From: Shewanella sp. TC10
GTDB taxonomy: Bacteria > Pseudomonadota > Gammaproteobacteria > Enterobacterales > Shewanellaceae
Length of the DNA stretch: 34,448 bases
NCBI RefSeq assembly: GCF_009663145.1
Contig: NZ_VKHR01000058.1
Coordinates: 1 to 34,448 of the forward strand
Direction of reading: 5' to 3'
Shown here: positions 23,863 to 32,600 of the stretch, piece after piece
Position numbering within the stretch: position 1 is the stretch's first letter
How the letters are laid out: the number at the start of each line of letters is the position of its first letter
The notes under the pieces: model-generated
The model's database searches: none
Told to the model about the DNA's origin: nothing
What the model saw: only the letters and a program-made list of their open reading frames with translations
Position numbers and translations under genes: made by a program

Positions 23863-25869
23863 ATGGGTAAAGATACAATGAAATGGATTACCGATCTTAA
23901 AACGCTACACAAACTTCTTTTGCTGATTATTCCACCTCTGTTTATTTGTCTCATTTATGGCGGCATGTTTGTTCATAATAAATATGAAACTAAATCGGAA
24001 TTAACCACAGTACTTTCTTTAAGTGAGCTGGCAGTTATTAATAGTGCGTTAGTACATGAATTACAAAAAGAGCGCGGCATGAGTGCGGGTTACATTGGCT
24101 CACAAGGGAAATCTTTTGCTGATTTACTTCCAAATCAGCGCGCTATGTCAGATCGACAAATCAGTACTTTTAATAATATTCCCGATATGGATGATTTTCC
24201 TGTCCAAATTACTTCGACTTTACGTCAAATTCAAAATCAATTGCAGCAGTTACAATCCATTAGACGATCTGTTGATAGTTTAACGATTTCTGTGGCAGAT
24301 GAAGTTAAGTACTACACCGAGCTGAATAGTGCACTTTTGTCCGTTGTAGATGAAACGGCTATGCAAAGCACCGACAGTGAGTTGTCATTAAAGCTGGCTT
24401 CATTTGGTGCATTTTTACAGCTAAAAGAACGCGCCGGTATTGAGCGTGCTGTATTGAGTACCACGTTTGGTCAGCAGGGTTTTAAGGACGGTGTTTATGC
24501 CCGTTTTGTAACCTTAGTGTCAGAGCAAAATACCTATGGTGAGCGTTTTAAGGCGCTAGCCACTGGGGATTGGATATCGCAATTTAACCAAGTGAATCGC
24601 TCACGTGAAATCAGTGAAGTAGACCAGTTCCGTCAAATTGCTTTTTCACAGGTGACTAAAGATATCAGTGAGCAAAACCCTGAAAATTGGTTTAAGACTT
24701 CAACAAACAGAATTAACATATTGACTGATTTCGAGCATTTTCTTGCTGATGATTTAATTAGTTTAACTCAGAGCCGCTTGAATACGGCAAGCCAGTTAAT
24801 GTGGACATCTTTGTTGGCATTAACGATTTCCATAAGCTTGTTAGCTTGGTTAAGTTTATCTGTATCTAAGTACCTTAATCGCAGTTTGAGCCATTTATTC
24901 AATAAGGTAACTCATGCAGGAAATAACTTTGATTTAAGCACCCGAATTGAACATCAATCGGAAGATGAATTTGGGCAACTTTCTGATGCGTTTAACGCCA
25001 TGATGAATGACTTTGAAACCATTATCTTGCAAGTGCGTCAGAGTGCGACCCAAGTTGTGACTGTGGTGGAGCAAGTTAATGGTTATACCCATACCATGAA
25101 ACAAGACGTTGAGCTTGGTTACCTTGAAGCAGAGCAAGTCGCATCAGCGATGACAGAAATGAGCGCGACAGTAACTCAAATTGCCGCCAATGCAGTGCAA
25201 GCCTCTGATGCATCAACTTCTGCCAATAAAGAAGCACATATTGGTAATTCTGAAGTGTCTAAAACGACAGTCTCAATTAAACATCTTGCTAATGAAATAA
25301 GTGAGGCATCTAATGCTATTGAAAAACTTGATCTTGATGTTCAATCGATAGCCACAATTTTAGATGTGATCAGCGCTATTTCTGAGCAGACAAATTTACT
25401 GGCATTAAATGCTGCTATTGAAGCGGCAAGGGCAGGTGAGCAAGGTCGAGGTTTCGCAGTGGTTGCCGATGAAGTCAGAACGCTTGCTCAGCGGACTCAG
25501 TCTTCAACAGATGATATTAAACGCATGACAGACAGATTGAAATCTGGCGCACAATTGGCGGTTAAAACAATGCAACGAGGCATGGTTAGCGCAGATGAAA
25601 GTGTCGCAGAAGTGGAGCATGCTGGGCAAGAGTTAAAGCAAATTGTTGCTGATGTGGACGTTATCGATAATATGAATCAACAAATTGCGTCAGCAACCCA
25701 TGAACAAGCTGCAGTGGCTGAAGAGGTGAATCAAAACGCAATGAAAATTAGCGAAATTTACAGCCAGACACAACAGATAGCAGAGTCCTTAAGCCAGTTA
25801 AATGAGACGCTACTTGAAGATGCGGCGGCTATGTCGGAGCAAGTGCAAAAGTTTACCTTAACCCAATAA
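23863..25869 (+). CDS. Methyl-accepting chemotaxis protein with NIT-type sensor (668 aa)
   Basis: Transmembrane chemoreceptor. TM1 is at about 18-37 (LLLLIIPPLFICLIYGGMFV). The periplasmic domain (about 40-310) opens with SELAVINSALVHELQKERGMSAGYIGS, the pattern of the NIT nitrate/nitrite-sensing domain family. TM2 is at about 313-333, followed by HAMP (about 335-390). The cytoplasmic coiled-coil signalling domain has the conserved hairpin tip EQTNLLALNAAIEAARAGEQGRGFAVVADEVRTLA (about 503-540). There is no CheR/CheB tethering pentapeptide at the C-terminus. GGAG lies 10 nt before the ATG; a second ATG at 23878 is possible. An 8-bp dyad lies 30 bp upstream. The ligand is not determined; nitrate/nitrite is only a suggestion from the domain type. 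Confidence 0.92.
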   Translation: MGKDTMKWITDLKTLHKLLLLIIPPLFICLIYGGMFVHNKYETKSELTTVLSLSELAVINSALVHELQKERGMSAGYIGSQGKSFADLLPNQRAMSDRQISTFNNIPDMDDFPVQITSTLRQIQNQLQQLQSIRRSVDSLTISVADEVKYYTELNSALLSVVDETAMQSTDSELSLKLASFGAFLQLKERAGIERAVLSTTFGQQGFKDGVYARFVTLVSEQNTYGERFKALATGDWISQFNQVNRSREISEVDQFRQIAFSQVTKDISEQNPENWFKTSTNRINILTDFEHFLADDLISLTQSRLNTASQLMWTSLLALTISISLLAWLSLSVSKYLNRSLSHLFNKVTHAGNNFDLSTRIEHQSEDEFGQLSDAFNAMMNDFETIILQVRQSATQVVTVVEQVNGYTHTMKQDVELGYLEAEQVASAMTEMSATVTQIAANAVQASDASTSANKEAHIGNSEVSKTTVSIKHLANEISEASNAIEKLDLDVQSIATILDVISAISEQTNLLALNAAIEAARAGEQGRGFAVVADEVRTLAQRTQSSTDDIKRMTDRLKSGAQLAVKTMQRGMVSADESVAEVEHAGQELKQIVADVDVIDNMNQQIASATHEQAAVAEEVNQNAMKISEIYSQTQQIAESLSQLNETLLEDAAAMSEQVQKFTLTQ

Positions 25870-25904
25870 CCATCAACAGAGCCTCAAGCTATGAAGTTAA
25901 AAAT

Positions 25905-25933
25905 AAACCGACCTATTCATGGTCGGTTTTTTT
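25905..25933 (+). terminator. Terminator after the chemoreceptor gene
   Basis: AAACCGACC (25905-25913) pairs perfectly with GGTCGGTTT (25921-25929), followed by T to 25933. Confidence 0.9.
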
Positions 25934-26027
25934 ATGAGCAAGCGAATAGTAAACTTGAGCTGAAAATGTGAATCTCGAATTTACTTTGCTAATATACTGG
26001 CAGAATAAATAATATGTTGGATTAGCA

Positions 26028-26795
26028 ATGGATTACATCAATATCAATAAACATGCTTGGAATGAACGCGCCAAAGTGCATTTCGATTCCTCTTTTTATG
26101 ATGTGCCAAGTTTTTTGGCTGGTAATTCATCGTTAACTGAAATTGAGTCAGCCGAGTTGACTGAAGTTGATGGTAAATCACTATTGCACCTTCAATGTCA
26201 CTTTGGGTTAGATACCTTGTCATTGGCAAGGTTAGGGGCCAAAGTGACAGGTGTAGATTTATCGGATGCAGCCATTAACAAAGCCTGTGAGTTAGCAAAC
26301 CAATGTCGCATCGATGCAGAGTTTGTATGCGCAGATGTTTATAGCTATTCAGCTTCGAGTCAGCATAGTTTTGATATTGTCTTCACCTCGTTTGGCGCCA
26401 TTTGTTGGTTACCTTCTCTAACGCAATGGGCACAGGTTATCAGCGATAATTTAAAGTCCGGTGGCACATTTTATATGGCTGAGTTTCACCCAGTACAAGA
26501 TGTATTAGATGGCTATCCCTATTTTCACAAGCCAGAACCCGATGTTGTCGTTGAAGGGTCTTATACTGAAGCGGATGCTGATGAGCAAACAATGGTGACA
26601 TGGGCGCACTCATTAAGTGAAGTGATTAACGCCCTCATACAAGCGGGGATCCGCATTGATGCTGTTAATGAGTTTCCTTTTAGCCCGTACAATTGTTTTG
26701 AAAATCTTATTGAAAAGCAGCCAAATCAATTTCATTCCATAGTAAAAGGCCAATCAATTCCCTTGGTGTTTTCTATCAAAGGAACTAAGAGCTAA
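26028..26795 (+). CDS. Class I SAM-dependent methyltransferase (255 aa)
   Basis: Rossmann-type methyltransferase, substrate unknown. Motif I is LLHLQCHFGLDTLSLARLG (52-70), with the acidic loop residue in VTGVDLSDAAI (D77, D80), then CADVYSY and FDIVFTSFGAICWL (motif IV region). The N-terminal DYININKHAWNERAKVHFDSSFYDV resembles a group of uncharacterised bacterial methyltransferases. Length is normal. The ribosome site is weak. Its stop overlaps the next start (TAATG), so the two are translationally coupled, which links the unknown membrane protein to it. Confidence 0.85.
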   Translation: MDYININKHAWNERAKVHFDSSFYDVPSFLAGNSSLTEIESAELTEVDGKSLLHLQCHFGLDTLSLARLGAKVTGVDLSDAAINKACELANQCRIDAEFVCADVYSYSASSQHSFDIVFTSFGAICWLPSLTQWAQVISDNLKSGGTFYMAEFHPVQDVLDGYPYFHKPEPDVVVEGSYTEADADEQTMVTWAHSLSEVINALIQAGIRIDAVNEFPFSPYNCFENLIEKQPNQFHSIVKGQSIPLVFSIKGTKS

Positions 26796-27193
26796 TGCTA
26801 TTTGAATCACAACAAAGGCTTGGAATAGGCAATCGTTGGGGCCGTATTTTTATTAAAGTGGCTGCGGGCTTAACTACTCTAATTGTATTAATGTATTTGA
26901 GCTACTTTTACGTTAGTCCAAGTGTCACTGTAAAAAACAATTCTGAATTCGTTATTGATTCTGCTGTAATCAATCTACCGTTAAGTCGTTTGGATTTCGG
27001 TGAAATTAATACATCTGGCAAAAATACTATTTATTATGATTTAGCGCAGCTTGATGGCCAGTATGAATATGAATTATTACTGAACAGTGGTGATAGCCTA
27101 AAAGGGAAGTGTGGCTATGTGACAAATTTTGAAATTAATAAGCGTGCAGTACTTATTTTAAATGACATTGGCGAAATCCGTTGTAACTTTTGA
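26795..27193 (+). CDS. Unknown one-TM protein coupled to the methyltransferase (132 aa)
   Basis: I do not recognise a family. One transmembrane helix is visible at about 19-41 (FIKVAAGLTTLIVLMYLSYFYV) after a short basic N-terminus. A soluble domain of about 90 residues follows, probably periplasmic. It has two cysteines (KCGY and RCNF at the very end) that could form a disulfide. The TAATG overlap with the preceding gene argues that it is real. No terminator is obvious after it. Confidence 0.65.
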   Translation: MLFESQQRLGIGNRWGRIFIKVAAGLTTLIVLMYLSYFYVSPSVTVKNNSEFVIDSAVINLPLSRLDFGEINTSGKNTIYYDLAQLDGQYEYELLLNSGDSLKGKCGYVTNFEINKRAVLILNDIGEIRCNF

Positions 27194-27675
27194 TGTTTGA
27201 AACTGTAATTTGAACAGTCATTTTATCTTAGTGCTTTAAATAATAAATGTCTTTGTCATCATTTCTTAATACATCTGCTGTAGATTAGATTATCAAGATA
27301 TAATCACTTTGTTTTATTAGCTGCTAAGCTAGTTATCCTAAATCTACTTCATATTGCCAGTAATATATCCTTAATCGACGAATGTTACTTTTGATACATG
27401 TGTTACCCTTTTGTCTGCTTACCTGTATGCGCTGTTAAGTGAGTGACTGCCGCTGTTACGGTTTTGGGCAGACTTTAAACCGCTTCATTAGAATTATTTC
27501 ATGTTAAAGCTTTTTAAGTTTCATTTAATATTTTCTCACTATTATCCTCCCTCCTCAAATTCCGCTGTTTATTTTATCTACAACTGTTGGGCTAAAGTTG
27601 ATCCTATGCGGAGCCATTAAAAGTTAAATTCAACTCATAGAACCCTTTTGAGTTGTATAAGGATTTATTGATCTA
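27194..27675. other. Long non-coding gap before the envelope operon
   Basis: This 482-bp AT-rich gap is likely to hold the operon promoter, but no consensus promoter stands out. GTCTGC (27413-27418) and GCAGAC (27468-27473) could close a stem. CAACTCA (27631-27637) and TGAGTTG (27649-27655) form a 7-bp hairpin just before the AAGGA ribosome site (27659-27663) of the next gene. Confidence 0.45.
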
Positions 27676-28539
27676 ATGCTAAGAGTTTCCTCGATTATTC
27701 TTCTATCAGTTTTCAGTCTTTATAGTCATCTTGTTATTGCTGATGATGCGATTGAAGTGCCACAAAAATATGAGCGCGCATTTCCTATTTGGGCCCAAGA
27801 AGCAATTGATTTAGGTCATGAACTACCAAAGCCTTATGGCTTTACTATTAACTATATGTCGATGGAACAACCGTTAGTGGTTGATGGCGTTACCTTTTCA
27901 GGTATAGGCGATATTATTGATGATAAAGTGAGTATTAATGGTAGTGAAGCGATGCAAGATTCAGAAACCATTACTTTAAGAGCTGATATGTGGGTACTAC
28001 CATTTCTAAATCTTTATGGGGTGATTGGCCAAACAAAAGGCAGTAGTGTCGCTAATGTTCAAGTTGAAGTAGAAATGCCATGGCCTTGGCCGCCAGGGGT
28101 TTCTGACCCATTTGATTTTGAGCTGAATTTTAAAGGTACTACATACGGTGCGGGCGGCACAATTGTGGGTGGCATAGGCAATTGGTTTGCTTTATTAGAT
28201 GTTAATTACACTAATACTGATCTTGATATTCTTGATGGTGAGATCAGTTCAATTGTTGTTTCACCGCGTGTAGGTTACCGCACCACTGTTTATGGCCATG
28301 AAAGCCAGTTCTGGGTCGGTGCTATGTATCAAAATGTTGAACAAACTTTTAGTGGTTACCTTAAAGATATCGGCATTCCTTTAGGTAATGCAAAATTTGA
28401 AGTTACCCAACATCTTGAAGATAAGTGGAATAGCTTAATTGGTGCCCAAATAAACTTAGGTAAGGGGTTTGACTTGTTACTTGAAGGTGGTTTTGGCACA
28501 CGCACAAGCTTTATGGCTGGCATTGGCTATAGGTTCTAA
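27676..28539 (+). CDS. Putative outer-membrane beta-barrel protein, first gene of the envelope operon (287 aa)
   Basis: No named family recognised. A signal peptide (1-22) ends in VIA before DDAIEVPQKY. The mature part has a conserved-looking FPIWAQEAIDLGHELPKPYGFTINYM segment. After it come alternating beta-strands (LRADMWVLPFLNLYGVIGQT, YGAGGTIVGGIGNWFALLDVNYT). The last residue is Phe in AGIGYRF, the usual BAM signal of outer-membrane barrels. A short Trp/Pro-rich loop, MPWPWPPGV, lies in the middle. A ribosome site (AAGGA) lies 12 nt upstream behind a hairpin. The alpha/beta hydrolase gene begins 2 bp after its stop, so the two are one transcript. Possibly a partner or cargo of the Omp85-type barrel encoded last. 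Confidence 0.75.
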   Translation: MLRVSSIILLSVFSLYSHLVIADDAIEVPQKYERAFPIWAQEAIDLGHELPKPYGFTINYMSMEQPLVVDGVTFSGIGDIIDDKVSINGSEAMQDSETITLRADMWVLPFLNLYGVIGQTKGSSVANVQVEVEMPWPWPPGVSDPFDFELNFKGTTYGAGGTIVGGIGNWFALLDVNYTNTDLDILDGEISSIVVSPRVGYRTTVYGHESQFWVGAMYQNVEQTFSGYLKDIGIPLGNAKFEVTQHLEDKWNSLIGAQINLGKGFDLLLEGGFGTRTSFMAGIGYRF

Positions 28540-28541
28540 CC

Positions 28542-29459
28542 ATGATGCGACTACTGAGTCTTAGCGTATTTATTTTCTTCCTAGGTGGCTGCTCAGCAGT
28601 TTCTATGGTGGATAATTATCAGCAAAACCAATTAATGAAAGCGGGTTTTGAAAGGCATCAGTTGTCGCTAGAGAGTCAAGGGGAATTTCACTACTGGCAA
28701 GGTGGAGATAAGAGTGCTCCTGCTGTTATCTTGCTTCATGGTTTTGGTGGCACAGGGATGACCAGTTGGTATGAAATGATGCAAGATCTTGTGTCTGATT
28801 ATCACGTTATCGTACCTGATTTACTGTGGTTTGGCGCATCATTCAGTAATGCACCAGCAACTATCAGTAGCGAAACTAAAGCTATTCAACTCTTGATTGA
28901 AGAGCTTGCGCTTGAAAATGTCAATGTGGTGGGTATTTCGTTTGGTGGGTTTATTACGTTTGACCTAATGATCAAAGAACCTAGCGTCAATAAAGCTATT
29001 ATGTTGGCAAGCCCAGGTATTGTGTTTGGCGATGAAGACATGGATGCAATGAGTCAACGTTTTGGACAAAGTGTGCCAGAAGCTGTGTTTGTGCCTGAGA
29101 ATAAAGAAGGTGTAAGACATTTACTTGAGCATACGTTTGTTGATCACCCTTGGTACCCAAGTTTTATCGATGAGCAAATCTATCAAAGCTACTTTGCAGA
29201 TTTTCATGCACAGAAAAAATCATTGATTACCACTTTACCTGCCTATCGAGATCAACTTAACCCTGTAGAATTTAAAGGTAAGCTTCCGCCTTCATTATTA
29301 ATTTGGGGCGAAAATGACAATGTGTTCCCACTTGAAAAAGGCATTGAATTTTCTGAGTTTTTAAATGCTCCAATCATAGTTATCCCTGATGCATCCCATG
29401 GACTTAGTAATGATTTTCCTGAGTCAATTAGCCAAATGATAAGAGACTTTATTCAATGA
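28542..29459 (+). CDS. Lipoprotein alpha/beta hydrolase (305 aa)
   Basis: A serine hydrolase of the alpha/beta fold anchored as a lipoprotein. The lipobox LGGC puts the lipidated Cys at 17. The fold shows ILLHGFGG (63-70, oxyanion region). The nucleophile is Ser133 in GISFGG, the acid probably Asp259 in GENDN, and His286 in ASHGLS. A triad in that order is diagnostic. The residue after the lipid-anchored Cys is Ser, not Asp, so outer-membrane retention is expected. The substrate is unknown; lipid ester, peptidoglycan ester or a small molecule are all possible. It sits between the barrel gene and a DUF4056 lipoprotein with a 4-bp ATGA overlap to the latter. Confidence 0.85.
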   Translation: MMRLLSLSVFIFFLGGCSAVSMVDNYQQNQLMKAGFERHQLSLESQGEFHYWQGGDKSAPAVILLHGFGGTGMTSWYEMMQDLVSDYHVIVPDLLWFGASFSNAPATISSETKAIQLLIEELALENVNVVGISFGGFITFDLMIKEPSVNKAIMLASPGIVFGDEDMDAMSQRFGQSVPEAVFVPENKEGVRHLLEHTFVDHPWYPSFIDEQIYQSYFADFHAQKKSLITTLPAYRDQLNPVEFKGKLPPSLLIWGENDNVFPLEKGIEFSEFLNAPIIVIPDASHGLSNDFPESISQMIRDFIQ

Positions 29460-30775
29460 TGTTCCATTCTCAAAAACGCGTCATCTTATTGAGTGTAGGG
29501 TTAATGGTTTCGCTAGTGTCAGCATGCTCAAGTAGTGAATGGCAGGTGAGTGCAACTCCATCTGATTCTGCTGTATCTGCGGCGTTAGATAACCAACCCG
29601 ATCCTGCTCTATTACGTGATATTGCATTACCTCAACAAGCGGCTATGACTTTACCGACAAGTGTTCGACCTTGTTGTGCATTTGGTAATGGTCAGAAGGT
29701 AAAACTTGGTGCAATGACCATCCCTTTTTATCGTCATGCCAATACTATCTCGTTAGAAGATTTAGGTGCTCACGCTTATGAAGCTGGAAGTTTTAGCCAT
29801 CAAAAGTCGGCACCTGATGAAGGCCGTAGTGGCGAGAACAACGGTATTATTTATACCAGAAAGGGCGGCTTTATAGATTTAGCCCATGTAAGAGACACCG
29901 CAGACAACGCGGTAGCGCTGTTTTACCAAATCCACCCGAACCTTGGTGAAAAGCAATCTATTGCATTGCCATTTGAAATTGGTCCTCGAACTATTGAAAT
30001 TGATCGTTTTGAAGTAAAACATTTGACCGCGACTCAACGTTGGGAGTTGGCAGCGGCAATGGCTGTGCGCCTTGCCTATTCGATGGCTGAAGCTCATGAA
30101 ATTGCTCAGTATCACGGTTATCGCAGTTTTGGACCGTGGACTGAAGATGTTTCGGCATACTCACCAGAAGATCTTTACTCCAATATGCTAGGTGCAAAAA
30201 TTGCGCTTGCAGTACTGACCAATAATTTGGCCATGACTCGACTGCAATTTAATTATCATATGACGTCATGGATTGCCGCAACATTAGCTTGGTTAGAGCC
30301 TGTCACTGCAGCAGAAACGGATGCACTTTTTGATGTGATTGATGGCTATTGGTGGGACTCAAATGAACCTATGCCTAACAAATTTATGTTACTTAAACGT
30401 CATTACGAACTGGGCGAGCAACAATCCCCTTATTTAGTGCCGATTGATATGGCGAAAAACAGTGATACTTGGTCCGATGTTGTAAGTGTTTATGAAACAC
30501 CTAACGTCGCTCACGACTTAAGTTTAGCCAATCATGTCCACGGAATCACTATCGATAATGTCGCTAAGCAATGGTTACATGTAGATGCAAAATTTGAATC
30601 GCATTTTGAACATGTACCTGAGTCTTTGTGGCGTGATGGTTTTACCCAGCAATCATTTTTAGCGTTAACTCGATATAACGAAAAATTGGATGAGAAATTA
30701 TTGAGTGAGCATTTATCTCAACATTCTCACTTACCGTTAGCGATAGAACAAACATCACAAGGGAAGTTGAAATGA
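29456..30775 (+). CDS. DUF4056-type lipoprotein (439 aa)
   Basis: Probably a lipoprotein: the signal ends in LVSAC with Cys24. The body matches what I remember of DUF4056: RPCCAFGNGQ (71-80, a vicinal Cys pair), then GENNGIIYTRKGGFIDLAHVRDTAD (126-150). That segment carries conserved-looking E127, D141, H144, D147 and D150. YSPEDLYSNMLGAKIAL (about 232-248) follows. The function is unknown. The acidic/His cluster could bind metal or be an active site, but that is speculation. It overlaps the previous gene by ATGA and the next by ATGA, implying strict translational coupling and a fixed stoichiometry with the hydrolase and the Omp85-type barrel. The second Met (29459) is an alternative start. 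Confidence 0.8.
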   Translation: MMFHSQKRVILLSVGLMVSLVSACSSSEWQVSATPSDSAVSAALDNQPDPALLRDIALPQQAAMTLPTSVRPCCAFGNGQKVKLGAMTIPFYRHANTISLEDLGAHAYEAGSFSHQKSAPDEGRSGENNGIIYTRKGGFIDLAHVRDTADNAVALFYQIHPNLGEKQSIALPFEIGPRTIEIDRFEVKHLTATQRWELAAAMAVRLAYSMAEAHEIAQYHGYRSFGPWTEDVSAYSPEDLYSNMLGAKIALAVLTNNLAMTRLQFNYHMTSWIAATLAWLEPVTAAETDALFDVIDGYWWDSNEPMPNKFMLLKRHYELGEQQSPYLVPIDMAKNSDTWSDVVSVYETPNVAHDLSLANHVHGITIDNVAKQWLHVDAKFESHFEHVPESLWRDGFTQQSFLALTRYNEKLDEKLLSEHLSQHSHLPLAIEQTSQGKLK

Positions 30776-31956
30776 GTTTTTTCAACGGAATTAGAATCGG
30801 CTTTTTCTCGATAGGGGTATTGGCTTGTGCAGCGTCATTTGCTTCAGAAAAAGCCAGTGTTGATCAAACAACTGAGACGCTAGCTTCTGATGAAGAGTTG
30901 AGCTGGATGGAAAGCTTTTTACAAAAGCTTGGTGCAGATGGCGAGTTTGACGCTGATAAATTGATTGATTTTAGTTTTCTGCCTGGGCCTTTTTATAATC
31001 CAGAAATGGATTTAGGTGTGGGTATTTCGGCTGTTGGCTTATATCAAGTCGATCCAACAGATGAAGTTAGCCAGCTGTCATCTTTGGTGATTAATGGCTT
31101 AGCATCTATTAATGGTGCGTTAGGTGTTTCACTTGAAAATAAAACCTTCCTAAATGAAGATAATCAGCGATTTTATTTAACTGCTGAAATGTTCGATATA
31201 CCTGATGTATTTTATGGCGTTGGCTATGATGAAAACCATCAAGACGATAACCGAGTTGATTTTAACGGTCAGTTAGTCCGAGTGAATCCAATGTTTTTAC
31301 ATCGGTTATCATCAAATGTTTTTGTTGGTGCAGGTTTTGACTTTAATTACGCTAAAGCAAGCAGTATTGATCTGCTTGACTCAGATGTTGACGTTGACCC
31401 ACTACTGGAAACTTCACGTAGCGTTGGGGTTAACTTTTTAGTGAGCTACGATAGCCGGGATAATGTGTTAAATCCCGAACAGGGCAAAATTGCTCAAATT
31501 GATACGGGGATTTACCGTAAAGACTTAGGCAGTAAAACTGATTTTGAAATCGTGAATGCTCTTTTCAGCAGTTATCATCAAATTGCCGAATCCGATATTT
31601 TAGCATGGCAGGTGCGTGGCCGATTTACCCATGGTGATGTCCCGTGGGATCAACTCTCTAAAGCGGGTGGTGGTGACTTACTGCGAGGTTATACCTCTGG
31701 TCGTTATCGCGATAAGCAAATGTTGTTAGCGCAAGTAGAGTACCGCCAAAACCTATCTGGTCGTCATGGTTTGGTTTATTGGGTTGGCGCTGGGGTAATT
31801 TCGGAAAAATTCAGTGAGCTGACTTCGGCGAGTGTACTACCCAATACAGGTATAGGTTATCGATTCGAAGTTAAGCCACGCGTAAACTTAAGATTAGATT
31901 TAGCCTTTGGTGACGGTGATACTGGTTTTTACTTTAACGTAAATGAAGCCTTTTAA
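30772..31956 (+). CDS. Omp85-superfamily barrel without POTRA domains (394 aa)
   Basis: Outer-membrane protein of the BamA/TamA (bacterial surface antigen) superfamily. The signal peptide is about 1-25. Only about 50 residues lie before the first strand, so there is no room for a POTRA domain, unlike BamA or TamA. Family marks are YDSRDNVLNPEQGKI (226-240), the lid-loop motif LRGY (304-307) inside GGGDLLRGYTSGRYR, and a C-terminal strand ending in EAF. DUF4056 and an alpha/beta hydrolase precede it with ATGA overlaps. POTRA-less Omp85 proteins are known as a group, but their function is poorly defined. A role in export, lipid transfer or assembly together with the operon partners is inferred. 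No obvious terminator follows. Confidence 0.88.
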   Translation: MSFFNGIRIGFFSIGVLACAASFASEKASVDQTTETLASDEELSWMESFLQKLGADGEFDADKLIDFSFLPGPFYNPEMDLGVGISAVGLYQVDPTDEVSQLSSLVINGLASINGALGVSLENKTFLNEDNQRFYLTAEMFDIPDVFYGVGYDENHQDDNRVDFNGQLVRVNPMFLHRLSSNVFVGAGFDFNYAKASSIDLLDSDVDVDPLLETSRSVGVNFLVSYDSRDNVLNPEQGKIAQIDTGIYRKDLGSKTDFEIVNALFSSYHQIAESDILAWQVRGRFTHGDVPWDQLSKAGGGDLLRGYTSGRYRDKQMLLAQVEYRQNLSGRHGLVYWVGAGVISEKFSELTSASVLPNTGIGYRFEVKPRVNLRLDLAFGDGDTGFYFNVNEAF

Positions 31957-32041
31957 TTTCCACTTGGCATTAAGTTAATCAGCCAAATTGAATATGTTAC
32001 TCTAAAATACCTGTTGAGATAGGTTGCTTAATTAAGTGACT

Positions 32042-32075
32042 TTATGAGTTACTTTTATGAGTTACTTTTGTGAGG
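32042..32075. repeat. 13-bp tandem repeat before the P-loop gene
   Basis: TTATGAGTTACTT occurs twice in direct succession (32042-32054, 32055-32067), followed by the partial copy TTGTGAG (32068-32074), which merges into the GAGGA ribosome site. Slippage here could change the leader length. Confidence 0.8.
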
Positions 32076-32082
32076 AATTATT

Positions 32083-32562
32083 GTGAGTAAAGTAGTCATT
32101 TTTGGTAATTCAGGCTCGGGTAAATCGACACTAGCAAAACAACTTGCGGCTAACAAAAGTCTGGCACACCTAGATTTAGATACTATTGCTTGGTTGCCGG
32201 TTAATCCTCCTCAAAGAATGCCAATAGCAGATTCAAAAACTGTAATTGATGAGTTTTTAAACCTTAATCAATCATGGGTGATTGAAGGCTGTTACAGCGA
32301 TTTGCTTGAATTAGTCTTTCCACAAACCGATGAGGTTATCTTTCTCAATTTACCCGTTTTAGCGTGTATCGAAAATGCTAAAAAACGTCCTTGGGAACCT
32401 CATAAATATGCCAGCAAACAAGCTCAAGATGAAAATTTAACTATGCTTATCGATTGGATTGCGCAGTATGACAGCCGTAGTGATACCTTCTCTAAAGTTG
32501 CGCATGAAACATTATTTGAGCAATTTGCAGGCAGAAAAACCATACTCACTTCGAATCGATAA
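32083..32562 (+). CDS. P-loop NTPase, adenylate-kinase-like (159 aa)
   Basis: Small cytoplasmic P-loop protein of the kinase-like group sometimes annotated as FlaR/topology-modulation or AAA ATPase. Walker A is FGNSGSGKST (7-16). HLDLDTIAWLP follows, typical of this family, then SWVIEGCYSDLLEL and VIFLNLP (Walker-B-like strand). A lid-like basic segment KKRPWEPHKYASK comes next. It is shorter than adenylate kinase (about 214 aa). The start is GTG with a strong GAGGA site. The substrate is unknown. It stands alone between the envelope operon and yfcC. Confidence 0.8.
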   Translation: MSKVVIFGNSGSGKSTLAKQLAANKSLAHLDLDTIAWLPVNPPQRMPIADSKTVIDEFLNLNQSWVIEGCYSDLLELVFPQTDEVIFLNLPVLACIENAKKRPWEPHKYASKQAQDENLTMLIDWIAQYDSRSDTFSKVAHETLFEQFAGRKTILTSNR

Positions 32563-32600
32563 TATCTTTACCACTAACAGCAGTCAGTAAACCTTAATTG

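Noticed and set aside
27413..27473. Riboswitch-like stem in the gap before the envelope operon
   Set aside because: Only 6 bp pair, the interior shows no strong structure, and no known riboswitch signature was recognised.
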